Below, piece after piece: positions 1-7,716 of a stretch of DNA of 8,871 nucleotides. Where the stretch lies: NCBI GenBank assembly GCA_964461025.1, contig CAYWSE010000114.1, forward strand, positions 1-8,871. Direction: 5' to 3'. The stretch comes from JAHBVL01 sp964461025 (GTDB lineage: Bacteria; Chloroflexota; Chloroflexia; Thermomicrobiales; UBA6265). Within the stretch, counting starts at the first letter, position 1. Every line of letters begins with the position of its first letter. Position numbers and translations under genes: made by a program. The notes beneath the pieces are model-generated. The model had not been told where the DNA came from. It did no database searches and was given only the letters and a program-made list of their open reading frames with translations.

Positions 1-1351
1 GCCGGCCCTTGATGACCTGCTGGTACATCCAGAGCATGTACCAGGCAGAGAGAATGGCGACGGTGAAAGCGATCGCCGCCACCCACTTCTTGTACTGGAA
101 CGCGCTGAGAATGGCCAGGAATTCACCGACGAATCCCGACGTTCCCGGCAACGCGATACTGGCGAACGTGAACAGCCCCAGGAAGAATGCGTATGCCGGC
201 ATTCGTCCCGCCAGTCCGCCGAAGGCGCTCAACCGCCGCGTATGCGCGCGTTCGTAGAGCATGCCGACGAGCAGGAAGAGCGCGCCGGTGTTGAAACCAT
301 GCGCGATCATCACCATCATCGACCCGTTGAAGCCATTCAGGTCCGTCCGCGACATCAGGAAGATGTTCGTGAAGATACCGAGCGTCACAAAACCCATATG
401 GCTGACCGACGAGTACGCGATCAGCTTCTTGAAATCGGGCTGGACGAGCGCCACGAGCGCGCCGTAGATGATCGCGATCAGCGACAGCGCCATGATGATC
501 CACGCCCAGTCTTCCGACGCTTCCGGGAAGAGCGGCAGGTTGAAGCGCAGCAGACCGTAGCCGCCCATCTTCAGCATGACGGCCGCCAGCACAACCGAAG
601 CCGCCGTTGGCGCCTGCACGTGCGCGTCGGGCAGCCAGGTGTGGAATGGCCACATCGGAATCTTGATGGCGAAGGCGATCAGGAAGGCGCCGAAGGCCAC
701 TCCCTGGAAGGTGGCGCTGTAGGCGCCGAGATCCCAGCCGGTCTGCAGATCGAGAATGTTCAGCGTCCGGACGCCGGTCGTCTCGTAATACTGCTGATAG
801 GTGGCCACGATGCCGACGAGCATCAGGAGCGAACCAACCAGTGTGTAGAGGAAGAACTTGGTGGCCGCGAACACGCGGTTCTCGCTTCCCCAGATGCCGA
901 TGAGCAGCGCCATCGGAATCAGCACAAGCTCCCAGAAGATGTAAAAGACGAAGAGATCGAGCGCCATGAACACGCCGAGCATGCCCGTTTGCAGGATCAG
1001 CAGCGTGATGTAGTACTCGCGGCCCCGGTAGGTGATCGCGTTCCACGACCAGATAACCGCGATCAGCCCGATCAGCGTCGTCAGCAGAATCAGCACCGCG
1101 GCAATGCCATCGACGCCCATCCGGTAGCCGACGCCAACGTCCGTCAGCCAGTCCACATCCTCGCGGAACTGGAACTCGGCGTTCTTCTCGAAGTCGAGAA
1201 TCATGAACACTGACAACACAAAGCTGGCGGCGGTGGCGATCAGGGCCACCATCCGCGCCTGCGTCTGCTCGATCCCCCGGAAGAGGAAGATGGCGAGCGC
1301 ACCGACAATCGGGGCAAATGCAATCAAGCTGAGAATGGGAATACTGTCCAC
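1..1351 (-). CDS. nuoM: NADH-quinone oxidoreductase subunit M, 3' end cut by the window edge
   Basis: Antiporter-like proton-pumping subunit of the complex I membrane arm. About 450 residues are present; the family is usually near 500, so roughly the last 50 lie beyond base 1. The protein starts MDSIPILSLIAFAPIVGALA and is membrane-helical throughout. Visible proton-channel residues are Glu141 (FWELVLIPM, helix 5), Lys230 (AFAIKIPMWPFHTWLPDAH), Lys261 (AAVMLKMGGYG) and the late-helix Glu in GTSGFVGEF. FKKLIAYSSVSHMGF is also typical of the family. The start is GTG at 1351: the nuoL stop at 1369-1367 is in frame just upstream with no ATG between, and GGGGAG lies 6-7 nt before the GTG. It sits 15 nt after nuoL, so the two are probably translated from one transcript. 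The assignment to M rather than L or N rests on motif wording and on gene order, and is firm. Confidence 0.96.
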   Translation of the reverse strand, partial: MDSIPILSLIAFAPIVGALAIFLFRGIEQTQARMVALIATAASFVLSVFMILDFEKNAEFQFREDVDWLTDVGVGYRMGVDGIAAVLILLTTLIGLIAVIWSWNAITYRGREYYITLLILQTGMLGVFMALDLFVFYIFWELVLIPMALLIGIWGSENRVFAATKFFLYTLVGSLLMLVGIVATYQQYYETTGVRTLNILDLQTGWDLGAYSATFQGVAFGAFLIAFAIKIPMWPFHTWLPDAHVQAPTAASVVLAAVMLKMGGYGLLRFNLPLFPEASEDWAWIIMALSLIAIIYGALVALVQPDFKKLIAYSSVSHMGFVTLGIFTNIFLMSRTDLNGFNGSMMVMIAHGFNTGALFLLVGMLYERAHTRRLSAFGGLAGRMPAYAFFLGLFTFASIALPGTSGFVGEFLAILSAFQYKKWVAAIAFTVAILSAWYMLWMYQQVIKGR

Positions 1352-1366
1352 GCCTGACTCCCCGCC

Positions 1367-3394
1367 CTACCGGAAGAGATCGCTGAACGCGGCGAAGTAC
1401 ACGCCCACGATCACGACCATGCCCAGCGCAATCGCCAGGGCGTAATTCGAAACAAGACCTGTTTGCACTTTTCGCAGCTGTCCACTCACCCACGTCGTGC
1501 CATTGGCAATGCCCAGGATGAAGCCGTCGATGATCCGGACGTCCACCTTCTGCCACAGGAAATAGCCAAGGCGGCGCAGCGGGAAAACGATGTACGTGTT
1601 GTAGACCTCATCGAAATACCACTTGTTGTACAGGAAGCTGTACAGACGGTCGTGGTTCTGCGCGAAGGCGACGACGTCCACCTTGCGGCGCTGGTAGATC
1701 AGGAACGCGATCAGAATGCCCGACAGCGCGACGACAGTCGAGATGATGCCAAAGTTCAGCTTCATCTCGTTGGTAATCGTGGGGTGGCCATGGATGCCGT
1801 GATCCTCGCCCTCTTCGGCGAACGACATGACTGCGGCATTGCTGTCCGAAGCGATTCCAGCGACGACGGCCGCGGCATCGTCGTGATTCGCCTCGCCATA
1901 GAAGACGGGGTTCAGAAACTCGTGGAATTCCCCTTCGTCAGGTGGGTATCCCACAACGCCGAAGCCGATGGCGAACGCGGCCAGGATGAACAGGGGGACC
2001 GTCATCAACCATGGTGACTCATGGGGATGGACATGCTCCTTGTCGAAGCGCTCCTCGCCAAAGAAGGTCAGGAAGATCAGACGGAACATGTAGTAGGCGG
2101 TGATCAGCGCGGTGACCAGCGCGAAAATGGCCAGGTAGTTGCCAAGATTCGGCAGATAGTTGCTCGCCCATGACCCGACGATGATCTCATCCTTCGACCA
2201 GAATCCGGCCAGCGGCACGACACCCGCATTTGCCAGTGAGGCGATCAGGAATGTGCCAAAAGTGATCGGCATGTGCTTGCGCAGACCACCCATTTTCTGA
2301 ATGTCCTGCTCTTCGTGCATGCCATGGATCACGCTGCCGCTGCCCAGGAAGAGACAGGCTTTGAAGAAGGCATGCGCGATCAGATGGAAGATCGCCGATA
2401 CCCAGGCGCCGACGCCGATCGCCAGCGCCATATAGCCAAGCTGGCTCACCGTGGAATAGGCGACCACCCGCTTGATGTCGTTCTGCACGGTGGCGATCGT
2501 GGCGCCAAGAAAGGCGGTGAAGGCGCCGACGATAGCGATCACCATCATGGCATCGGGAGCTTCCCGCAGGATCGGGCTCGAGCGGGCCAGCAAATAGATG
2601 CCGGCGGTCACCATCGTCGCGGCGTGAATGAGCGCGGAAACCGGAGTCGGGCCTTCCATCGCGTCCGGCAGCCAGACGTGCAGAGGGAACTGGGCGCTCT
2701 TGCCGATCGCGCCGGTGAAAAGCAGGAGCGCGATCCAGGTCAGGGTCCGCTCAGACACCCCCGACGACTCGGCGATCTGAGAAAAGACACCGTGTTCACC
2801 GGCGAATTGCAACGTGCCGAAGGTCGTGAAGATCAGCATGATCCCCAGACCAAAACCGAAGTCGCCGATGCGATTGACGATGAAGGCTTTCTTGGCGGCA
2901 TTCCCCGCCGAACGTCGCTGGTGGTAATAGCCGATCAGCAGATATGAGCAAAGCCCGACGCCTTCCCATCCGAAGAAGATGAGCAGGTAGTTGTCCGCCA
3001 GCACGAGAACGAGCATGGTGAAGACGAAGAGTGGCAACCAGGTGAAAAAGCGGTAGTAGGAACCGTCGCCCTTCATGTACCCAACGGAGTAGATATGGAC
3101 GAGGGTGCTGACGAAGGTGACCATCACCAGCATCACGGCCGTCAGCTGATCGGCATAGAGTCCGATCGAGGTCGAAAACGATCCCGATTCGATCCACGTC
3201 GAAATCGTCTGGTGGAGCGCGTGGCCGTCGTCCCAGATCTCCTTGAAAACGAGCACCGAGACGACGAACGACCCCGCGACCGCCGGAATAGCAACGAGAT
3301 GCGCCTTATCCGGGAAGTACCGTCGCGCGAAGAGCAGGTTGATGGCGCTGGCGAGCAGCGGCAGGAGTGGGATGAGAAACAGATACTCAGCCAT
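1367..3394 (-). CDS. nuoL: NADH-quinone oxidoreductase subunit L (distal proton pump with lateral helix)
   Basis: Largest membrane subunit of complex I, 675 aa from the chosen ATG. It is the distal antiporter-like proton channel and supplies the long lateral helix that lies along the membrane arm. Channel residues seen are Glu144 (GWEGVG), Lys232 (GKSAQFPLHVWLPDA), His257 (SALIHAATMVTAG), Lys345 (AHAFFKACLFLGSGSVIH) and Lys401 (FWSKDEI). The C-terminal part from about residue 587 (YNKWYFDEVYNTYIVFPL) to the end is the usual NuoL tail region. A soluble loop at about 485-545 is acidic and histidine-containing. An in-frame GTG at 3403 would add three residues but has no Shine-Dalgarno site. The ATG at 3394 follows GGTGGGA and gives the typical MAEYLFLIPLLPLL start. 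The gene lies 77 nt after nuoK and 15 nt before nuoM. Confidence 0.97.
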   Translation of the reverse strand: MAEYLFLIPLLPLLASAINLLFARRYFPDKAHLVAIPAVAGSFVVSVLVFKEIWDDGHALHQTISTWIESGSFSTSIGLYADQLTAVMLVMVTFVSTLVHIYSVGYMKGDGSYYRFFTWLPLFVFTMLVLVLADNYLLIFFGWEGVGLCSYLLIGYYHQRRSAGNAAKKAFIVNRIGDFGFGLGIMLIFTTFGTLQFAGEHGVFSQIAESSGVSERTLTWIALLLFTGAIGKSAQFPLHVWLPDAMEGPTPVSALIHAATMVTAGIYLLARSSPILREAPDAMMVIAIVGAFTAFLGATIATVQNDIKRVVAYSTVSQLGYMALAIGVGAWVSAIFHLIAHAFFKACLFLGSGSVIHGMHEEQDIQKMGGLRKHMPITFGTFLIASLANAGVVPLAGFWSKDEIIVGSWASNYLPNLGNYLAIFALVTALITAYYMFRLIFLTFFGEERFDKEHVHPHESPWLMTVPLFILAAFAIGFGVVGYPPDEGEFHEFLNPVFYGEANHDDAAAVVAGIASDSNAAVMSFAEEGEDHGIHGHPTITNEMKLNFGIISTVVALSGILIAFLIYQRRKVDVVAFAQNHDRLYSFLYNKWYFDEVYNTYIVFPLRRLGYFLWQKVDVRIIDGFILGIANGTTWVSGQLRKVQTGLVSNYALAIALGMVVIVGVYFAAFSDLFR

Positions 3395-3471
3395 GGTTCC
3401 CACCGCTCGGGTTCGCGCTGCAACTCGCCACGTTGATTGCTCTCACGTCAGAAAATCCCATCGTCCCCATG

Positions 3472-3777
3472 TTAATCGCGCAGCGTCCGGTATTCCTCGA
3501 CGTCCACTGATTTGACGCGACGGCTCAGCGCCAGGATCAGGGCAAGCCCTACCGCTGCCTCCGCCGCCGCAACGGCCAGCGCAAAGAGCGAAAAGGTCTG
3601 GCCATCGAGTGTGTTCGTTTCGCGGGCGAATGCCGTGAAAGTGATCGCCACCGCGGCCACCATCAACTCCACGCACAGAAAGATGATCAGCACATTGCGC
3701 CGCATCAGAACGCCCATCAGGCCGATGATGAAGAGCGCCGCGCTCAGGACCAGAAAATGATCGACGGTCAGTTCCAT
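3472..3777 (-). CDS. nuoK: NADH-quinone oxidoreductase subunit K
   Basis: Small three-helix membrane subunit of complex I, homologous to MrpC, which forms part of the proton path between the quinone site and the antiporter-like subunits. It is 101 aa, the normal family length. The two conserved membrane glutamates are present: Glu37 in FLCVELM and Glu73 in AVAAAEAAVGLAL. The reading frame stays open to a further start at 3810, adding 11 mostly acidic residues (MADGDDDGDGT), but that start would overlap the end of nuoJ. The ATG at 3777 gives the usual MELTVDHFLVLSAALF start and has GGGGA 7 nt upstream (3789-3785), so I chose it. The gap to nuoJ is then 16 nt. Confidence 0.96.
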   Translation of the reverse strand: MELTVDHFLVLSAALFIIGLMGVLMRRNVLIIFLCVELMVAAVAITFTAFARETNTLDGQTFSLFALAVAAAEAAVGLALILALSRRVKSVDVEEYRTLRD

Positions 3778-3793
3778 GGTGCCATCCCCGTCA

Positions 3794-4510
3794 TCATCGC
3801 CGTCCGCCACCTGTCACTGGCTGTTCGTCAGGATCGCGGGCCATCACCAGCGTGCGGCCGATGCCAGCCGGTTCCGCGGTGGAGCCGGCGGTCGACTGCA
3901 CCGCCACACCTGCTCCGGCAGGAAGCGCCAGGTCGGTGCCCCGCGGATGAGCGAGCGAAATCGTGTCGGTCCGCCGGGTCCGCGCCATGCCAAGGCGCTC
4001 CGGCATTGCCAGGACGATCGCGCCAAGGATGCCGATCGTCAGCACCATCGACACGACTTCGAATGCAAGCAGATGCTCAGTGTAGATCTGGCGTCCGAGC
4101 GCCTCCGTGTTGCCACCGACCGCTTCGATGTTCTCCAGCGTCGCCTGACCTTGCCGGCCAGTGATCGTTCGGGTAAGGACTGCGACGACGACTTCGAGCA
4201 GGAGAATCAGGCCGAGCAGCACGCCGACCGCCTTCTGTACTGGATGCCCGGTATGAAACTCGGGCAAGTCCTCCGGATCGACCAGCATCAACACAAAGAG
4301 GAGAAGCACGAGAATCGCGCCGGTGTAGACGATGATCTGAATGATCGCCAGATACTCCGCGCCGAGCATGACGAAGACTGCCGCAACCTGAATGAAACAA
4401 ACCATCAGGAACACGGCCGAATGGACCGGATTTCGGGAGATGACCATACCCGCCGCCGAGGCGATCGACACGGCGGCAATGAGATAGAAGATGATCACAT
4501 CCCAGGGCAT
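3794..4510 (-). CDS. nuoJ: NADH-quinone oxidoreductase subunit J with a long C-terminal tail
   Basis: Five-helix membrane subunit of complex I next to NuoA, K and H; its third helix is the bent, pi-bulge helix implicated in coupling. The core motif is at about residues 49-77 (LGAEYLAIIQIIVYTGAILV, then LLLFVLMLVDPED), and helix 5 is at about 149-169. The 238 aa total is longer than the roughly 165-200 aa usual for NuoJ. After the last helix, about 65 residues form a Gly/Ala/Pro/Arg-rich hydrophilic tail that looks disordered. The start is ATG at 4510, with GGGAG 7 nt upstream. The gene follows nuoH by only 51 nt, where nuoI is found in the common gene order. The core assignment is secure; the tail has no function I can name. 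Confidence 0.96.
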   Translation of the reverse strand: MPWDVIIFYLIAAVSIASAAGMVISRNPVHSAVFLMVCFIQVAAVFVMLGAEYLAIIQIIVYTGAILVLLLFVLMLVDPEDLPEFHTGHPVQKAVGVLLGLILLLEVVVAVLTRTITGRQGQATLENIEAVGGNTEALGRQIYTEHLLAFEVVSMVLTIGILGAIVLAMPERLGMARTRRTDTISLAHPRGTDLALPAGAGVAVQSTAGSTAEPAGIGRTLVMARDPDEQPVTGGGRR

Positions 4511-4561
4511 GCCGGCGCTCCCTGTTCCCGAGTCTCGAGGTATCGCACGTCGTCGGTCATG

Positions 4562-5605
4562 TCAGAACAACAACCCATCATTTGCCAGCCGGATCGCGGC
4601 AGTCACCATGATGTTCAGAATCACGAGTGGCAGCAGCACTTTCCAGGCGATGCCCATCAGCTGGTCGTACCGGAAACGCGGCAATGTCGCACGCAACCAA
4701 ACATAGAAGAAAAGGAAAACGATGGCTTTGATCAGGAGGTAGAAGACGCCGAGGTACCAGTGGTCGTCCGAACCGGGTCCACTCGGTCCGCCCAGAAAGA
4801 GGGTCGAAGCAAAGAGGGAGACGACGATCATCGAGATGTACTCGCCCAGGAAGTAAAAGGAAAAGCGAAACGCCGAGTATTCCGTATGGAAACCGGAAAC
4901 AAGCTCCGATTCCGCTTCCGGCAAGTCGAACGGCGCTCGGTTCGTTTCGGCAACGGCGGCAATCATGAATAGCAGGAATGCCAGTGGCTGCGACAGGATG
5001 TACCAGTTCTTGACAGTGATCGGACCGATTTCAAGGTTGGTTTGCTGCGCGAGCATGATGTCGCGCAGGCTCAACGAACCAGCGAGAATGAAGATGCCGA
5101 CAATCGAGAGACCGAGAATGATCTCGTACGAGACTACTTGTGCCGCAGACCGCAATCCACCCAGAAGCGAATATCGGTTCGACGACGCCCAGGCGCCGAG
5201 GATGATGCCGTAGACGCCAATCGAGCTGAAACCGAGTATGAAGAGGGCGCCGACGTTGAGGTCGGTGATGTACAGGTTCAGGTCACGGCCGAACGCGTCG
5301 ATCGTGCCGCCGAATGGAATCACCGCCACACCGACGATGGCGGTGACAAAGACAATCATCGGCGCGAAGAAGAAAACCCACTTGTCGGCCGAGCGGGGAA
5401 TCAGGTCTTCCTTGCCAAGCAGCTTGATGCCGTCGGCGATCGGTTGGAGCAGACCTTTGGGACCGGTGCGGGTGGGTCCCATGCGGTCCTGCATGGTGGC
5501 CAGCACCTTGCGCTCGAAATAGGTCATGTACGCCATGCCAATCAGCAACACGTTCATGATGAGGAACGCGAAGATGAATGTGAGCCACATTGGCTGATCG
5601 TTCAT
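4562..5605 (-). CDS. nuoH: NADH-quinone oxidoreductase subunit H (quinone-site membrane subunit)
   Basis: Membrane subunit that links the peripheral arm to the membrane arm and forms much of the quinone cavity. It is 347 aa, within the normal family range. Hallmarks are TYFERKVLATMQDRMGPTR (about 28-46), the following loop GLLQPIADGIKLLGKEDLIP (51-70), and AETNRAPFDLPEAESELVSG (219-238) leading into FHTEYSAFRFSFYFLGEY. The open frame extends to a start at 5698, which would add 31 residues unlike any NuoH N-terminus (Arg/Gly/Cys-rich). The ATG at 5605 gives MNDQPMWLTFIFAF and has GGGGG 5 nt upstream (5615-5611), so I take it as the start. The gene is preceded by an unusually long 159-nt gap after nuoD and followed by nuoJ after 51 nt. 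Confidence 0.96.
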   Translation of the reverse strand: MNDQPMWLTFIFAFLIMNVLLIGMAYMTYFERKVLATMQDRMGPTRTGPKGLLQPIADGIKLLGKEDLIPRSADKWVFFFAPMIVFVTAIVGVAVIPFGGTIDAFGRDLNLYITDLNVGALFILGFSSIGVYGIILGAWASSNRYSLLGGLRSAAQVVSYEIILGLSIVGIFILAGSLSLRDIMLAQQTNLEIGPITVKNWYILSQPLAFLLFMIAAVAETNRAPFDLPEAESELVSGFHTEYSAFRFSFYFLGEYISMIVVSLFASTLFLGGPSGPGSDDHWYLGVFYLLIKAIVFLFFYVWLRATLPRFRYDQLMGIAWKVLLPLVILNIMVTAAIRLANDGLLF

Positions 5606-5610
5606 GCCTA

Positions 5611-5628
5611 CCCCCGGCCTCCCCGGCC
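5611..5628 (-). repeat. 9-nt tandem repeat overlapping the nuoH ribosome-binding site
   Basis: On the minus strand GGCCGGGGA is followed directly by GGCCGGGGG, two near-identical copies. The second copy supplies the G-run serving as the Shine-Dalgarno site of nuoH, 5 nt before its ATG. The repeat is seen directly; any effect on translation is inference. Confidence 0.6.
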
Positions 5629-5719
5629 GTTCCCAGTTTCCTCGCTCGACAGTGGGATGCCTCCCGCCGCACAAGCAAATGGCGCGATCAACGCACATTG
5701 TCGCGCCGATCGCATTTTA

Positions 5720-5736
5720 CAGCCTGTCACCGGCTG
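5720..5736 (-). other. Hairpin 2 in the nuoD-nuoH gap
   Basis: Perfect 5-bp inverted repeat CAGCC / GGCTG around a 7-nt loop (GGTGACA). It is followed immediately by TAAAAT rather than a T-run, so it is not a standard intrinsic terminator. It sits 6 nt after hairpin 1. Confidence 0.45.
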
Positions 5737-5741
5737 AGGCG

Positions 5742-5757
5742 ACCGCCTTGCGGCGGC
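5742..5757 (-). other. Hairpin 1 after nuoD with a GNRA-type tetraloop
   Basis: In the transcript the arms CCGCC and GGCGG close a GCAA loop, which is a stable GNRA tetraloop, with one extra outer G-U pair. It begins 7 nt after the nuoD stop codon. Such a structure can protect a 3' end or pause polymerase; the role here is inferred. Confidence 0.5.
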
Positions 5758-5764
5758 ACGCGAT

Positions 5765-7048
5765 TTACCGGTCGACTGATCCAAGCACAATATCAATCGT
5801 GCCGATCAACGCCACAACATCCGCCAGCATCGCGCCCTTTGCTAAATGCGGCAGAATGCCAAGATTCACGAAGTCGGGAGACCGCACCCGGAACCGGTAC
5901 GGAATCGACGAACCATCAGAAACGACGTAGTACCCATTTTCGCCCTTCGGGTGCTCGACTGCCACGTACGCCTCGCCAACCGGAGGGCTGATTCCCTTGA
6001 TCACCCATACGAAATGGCGCTGCATATCCTCGGCGGTCGTCATCGTTCCTTTATGAGGCGGAATCACATATTCGGACTCGTACGCCATGAGCGGCGTGTC
6101 CATGCGTTCGACGGCGTCGACGCATTGCGTGATGATCCGGATCGCCTGGCGCATCTCTTCCATACGCACCAGATAGCGGTCGTACACATCGCCACGCGTA
6201 CCGAGCGGCACCTCGAAATCCAGCCGGTCATAAACCAGGTATGGCAGCGACTTGCGGATGTCGTAGTTCACGCCGGAGCCACGCAGACATGCGCCTGTCA
6301 GCGAATAACTGATTGCCACATCGGGAGGGATGACGCCGATGTCTTTGGTGCGCGCCAGCCAGATCGGATTCGCGGTCAGCAGAGCATCGTATTCCTTCTG
6401 CCGTTCCGGGAAGACCTTGAGGAAATCGCGAATCTGGGGCACCAGGCCGTCGGGAATCGGACGGGAGAACCCTCCGATTTCCATCATGTTCGTGGTCAAC
6501 CGGGCCCCGCAAAATGCTTCGAAAACATCGAGAATCAGCTCCCGCTCCCTGAAGCAGTAGAGCGACATCGAAAGCGCGCCAATGTCGAGCGCATGTGTTC
6601 CGAGCCAGACAAGGTGCGATGCGATGCGGGACAGCTCGGACATGATCACGCGCCAGTACTGCGCGCGTTCCGGCGACTCGATGCCGCAGAGTTTTTCCAT
6701 CGCCATGACGCAACCGAGATTGTTCATCGGCGCGGCGACATAGTCGGTGCGGTCGGTCCACGGAATGACCTGAGCGTAACGGTGCGATTCACCCAGTTTT
6801 TCGACACCGCGATGCAGGTAGCCGATCACTGGATCACATTCGAGGATGACTTCACCTTCGAGCTTCAGCACGACGCGCAACACGCCATGCGTGCTCGGGT
6901 GCTGGGGCCCCATGTTCAGCACAAGATGCCGCTCAGATTCGTTGATCTGAACTTCGTCTGAAATCGTGTAGGTTCCTGTCGGCGGCATATCGTCCGAAAA
7001 GACAGGAGCGTCATTGATCTCTGGCCGACCGGCGATCGAGCTGCTCAT
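5765..7048 (-). CDS. nuoD: NADH-quinone oxidoreductase subunit D (49-kDa type, quinone-site subunit)
   Basis: Peripheral-arm subunit, related to the [NiFe]-hydrogenase large subunit, that forms the quinone headgroup site together with NuoB. It is 427 aa from the chosen start, slightly long for the family because about 40 residues precede the first conserved block. Seen are NMGPQHPSTHGVLR (His54 matches the quinone-binding His of Thermus Nqo4), DPVIGYLHRGVEK, WTDRTDY (Tyr103 matches the quinone-binding Tyr) and the C-terminal VALIGTIDIVLGSVDR ending in Arg as usual. There are no hydrogenase NiFe cysteine pairs, so it is not a hydrogenase. A GTG at 7075 would overlap nuoC by 22 nt and lacks a ribosome-binding site. 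The ATG at 7048 follows GAGAGGAG and leaves a 5-nt gap after nuoC, so I prefer it. Confidence 0.97.
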   Translation of the reverse strand: MSSSIAGRPEINDAPVFSDDMPPTGTYTISDEVQINESERHLVLNMGPQHPSTHGVLRVVLKLEGEVILECDPVIGYLHRGVEKLGESHRYAQVIPWTDRTDYVAAPMNNLGCVMAMEKLCGIESPERAQYWRVIMSELSRIASHLVWLGTHALDIGALSMSLYCFRERELILDVFEAFCGARLTTNMMEIGGFSRPIPDGLVPQIRDFLKVFPERQKEYDALLTANPIWLARTKDIGVIPPDVAISYSLTGACLRGSGVNYDIRKSLPYLVYDRLDFEVPLGTRGDVYDRYLVRMEEMRQAIRIITQCVDAVERMDTPLMAYESEYVIPPHKGTMTTAEDMQRHFVWVIKGISPPVGEAYVAVEHPKGENGYYVVSDGSSIPYRFRVRSPDFVNLGILPHLAKGAMLADVVALIGTIDIVLGSVDR

Positions 7049-7053
7049 GGCGT

Positions 7054-7686
7054 CTACGCTCCTCTCCCCGTCCACCGGGTGCGGGTTCGAGCAACAGTCC
7101 GCTCAGTGTTGTAGCTCGGGTATTCCTTCCAGCCCCGCAATGGATAGTCCTTGCGAAGCGGAAAACCTTCGTCCCAGTCATCTGGCAACAGCATGCGCTT
7201 CAGGTTCGGGTGATCCTCGAAGACGATCCCGAACATGTCGTACGCCTCGCGCTCCAGCCAGTTGGCGCCGTTCCAGACCGGCACCAGCGACGGCACCGAT
7301 TCGCCATCGTTGACTCCGGCCTTCATTCGCAAACGAACGCGGTTTTTCAATGAATAGAGTTGCGCCACGACGTCGAATCTCGGTGTCGTACGCAAACGAA
7401 GCATGTCGAGCGCAGTCAGGTCGAGCAGCATCGAGAACGAGAGTTCATCGTGGGTTCGCAGATAGTCGCAAACCTGTCTCCAGTAGACCGGCTTGACGTG
7501 AATCGTTGTCTCATCACGAAAGCGGACGACATCGACCACGACGTCGCCAAACTGCTCTCGAAGCTCGCGCACGGCTGGATGAAGCTCGACATCGTCGACG
7601 AAATAGAGCAACCGCGACCATGGATCAGTGGGAACATCCTCGACCTGGACGTTTGACTCTTCGATGTGTTCGGATACGTCAGTCAC
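7054..7686 (-). CDS. nuoC: NADH-quinone oxidoreductase subunit C (30-kDa type)
   Basis: Peripheral-arm scaffold subunit that packs against NuoD and NuoB; it carries no cofactor. It is 210 aa, as a separate protein rather than the NuoCD fusion of enteric bacteria. The 30-kDa signature is clear at about residues 145-184: EREAYDMFGIVFEDHPNLKR followed by MLLPDDW and PLRKDYPLRGW. The first 25 residues are acidic and variable. The start is GTG at 7686 with CCGGAG 7 nt upstream; I see no better ATG. The gap after nuoB is 30 nt and the gap before nuoD is 5 nt, consistent with one transcript. Confidence 0.96.
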   Translation of the reverse strand: MTDVSEHIEESNVQVEDVPTDPWSRLLYFVDDVELHPAVRELREQFGDVVVDVVRFRDETTIHVKPVYWRQVCDYLRTHDELSFSMLLDLTALDMLRLRTTPRFDVVAQLYSLKNRVRLRMKAGVNDGESVPSLVPVWNGANWLEREAYDMFGIVFEDHPNLKRMLLPDDWDEGFPLRKDYPLRGWKEYPSYNTERTVARTRTRWTGRGA

Positions 7687-7716
7687 TCTTGCACTCCGGC
7701 GGATCGGTCGTTGCGC

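Larger units (their letters stand above)
5606..5764 (-). other. nuoD-nuoH intergenic region, the longest gap inside the operon
   Basis: This 159-nt stretch lies where nuoE, nuoF and nuoG sit in the common gene order. I see no coding remnant: the only long open frame is the poor upstream extension of nuoH. It contains two hairpins soon after the nuoD stop (separate entries), a TAAAAT box at 5719-5714 without a convincing -35, and a direct repeat just before nuoH. There is no T-run after the hairpins, so a classical terminator is not supported, and transcription most likely reads through. It could be a processing or attenuation site or simply a deletion scar. Confidence 0.6.

Noticed and set aside
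123..1556. 477-aa minus-strand open frame spanning nuoM and the end of nuoL
   Set aside because: Arg/His/Asp-rich nonsense composition and a different frame from the clearly homologous NuoM; it is a shadow frame of GC-rich coding DNA.
3387..3470. 27-codon minus-strand ORF in the nuoK-nuoL gap
   Set aside because: Short, no homology recognised and it overlaps the nuoL start; most likely chance.
4495..4560. 21-codon minus-strand ORF between nuoH and nuoJ (starts MTDDVRYLETREQG)
   Set aside because: No ribosome-binding site of its own, overlaps the nuoJ start, and has no CxxCxxC motif that would mark a NuoI remnant; probably chance.
3776..4972. 398-aa plus-strand open frame opposite nuoJ and nuoH
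   Set aside because: Antisense to two conserved membrane genes, with low-complexity Asp/His/Arg/Gln content and no recognisable domain.
5714..5742. Internal promoter before nuoH (TAAAAT with a -35 17 nt upstream)
   Set aside because: The -35 position reads TCGCCT, a poor match, and there is no TGN extension; not enough to call a promoter.
5720..5757. Rho-independent terminator after nuoD
   Set aside because: The two hairpins lack a following T-run on the minus strand, and essential complex I genes follow in the same direction.
5846..6961. 371-aa plus-strand open frame opposite nuoD
   Set aside because: Exact antisense shadow of nuoD; His/Arg-rich with no family features. The same applies to the plus-strand frame at 242-1213.
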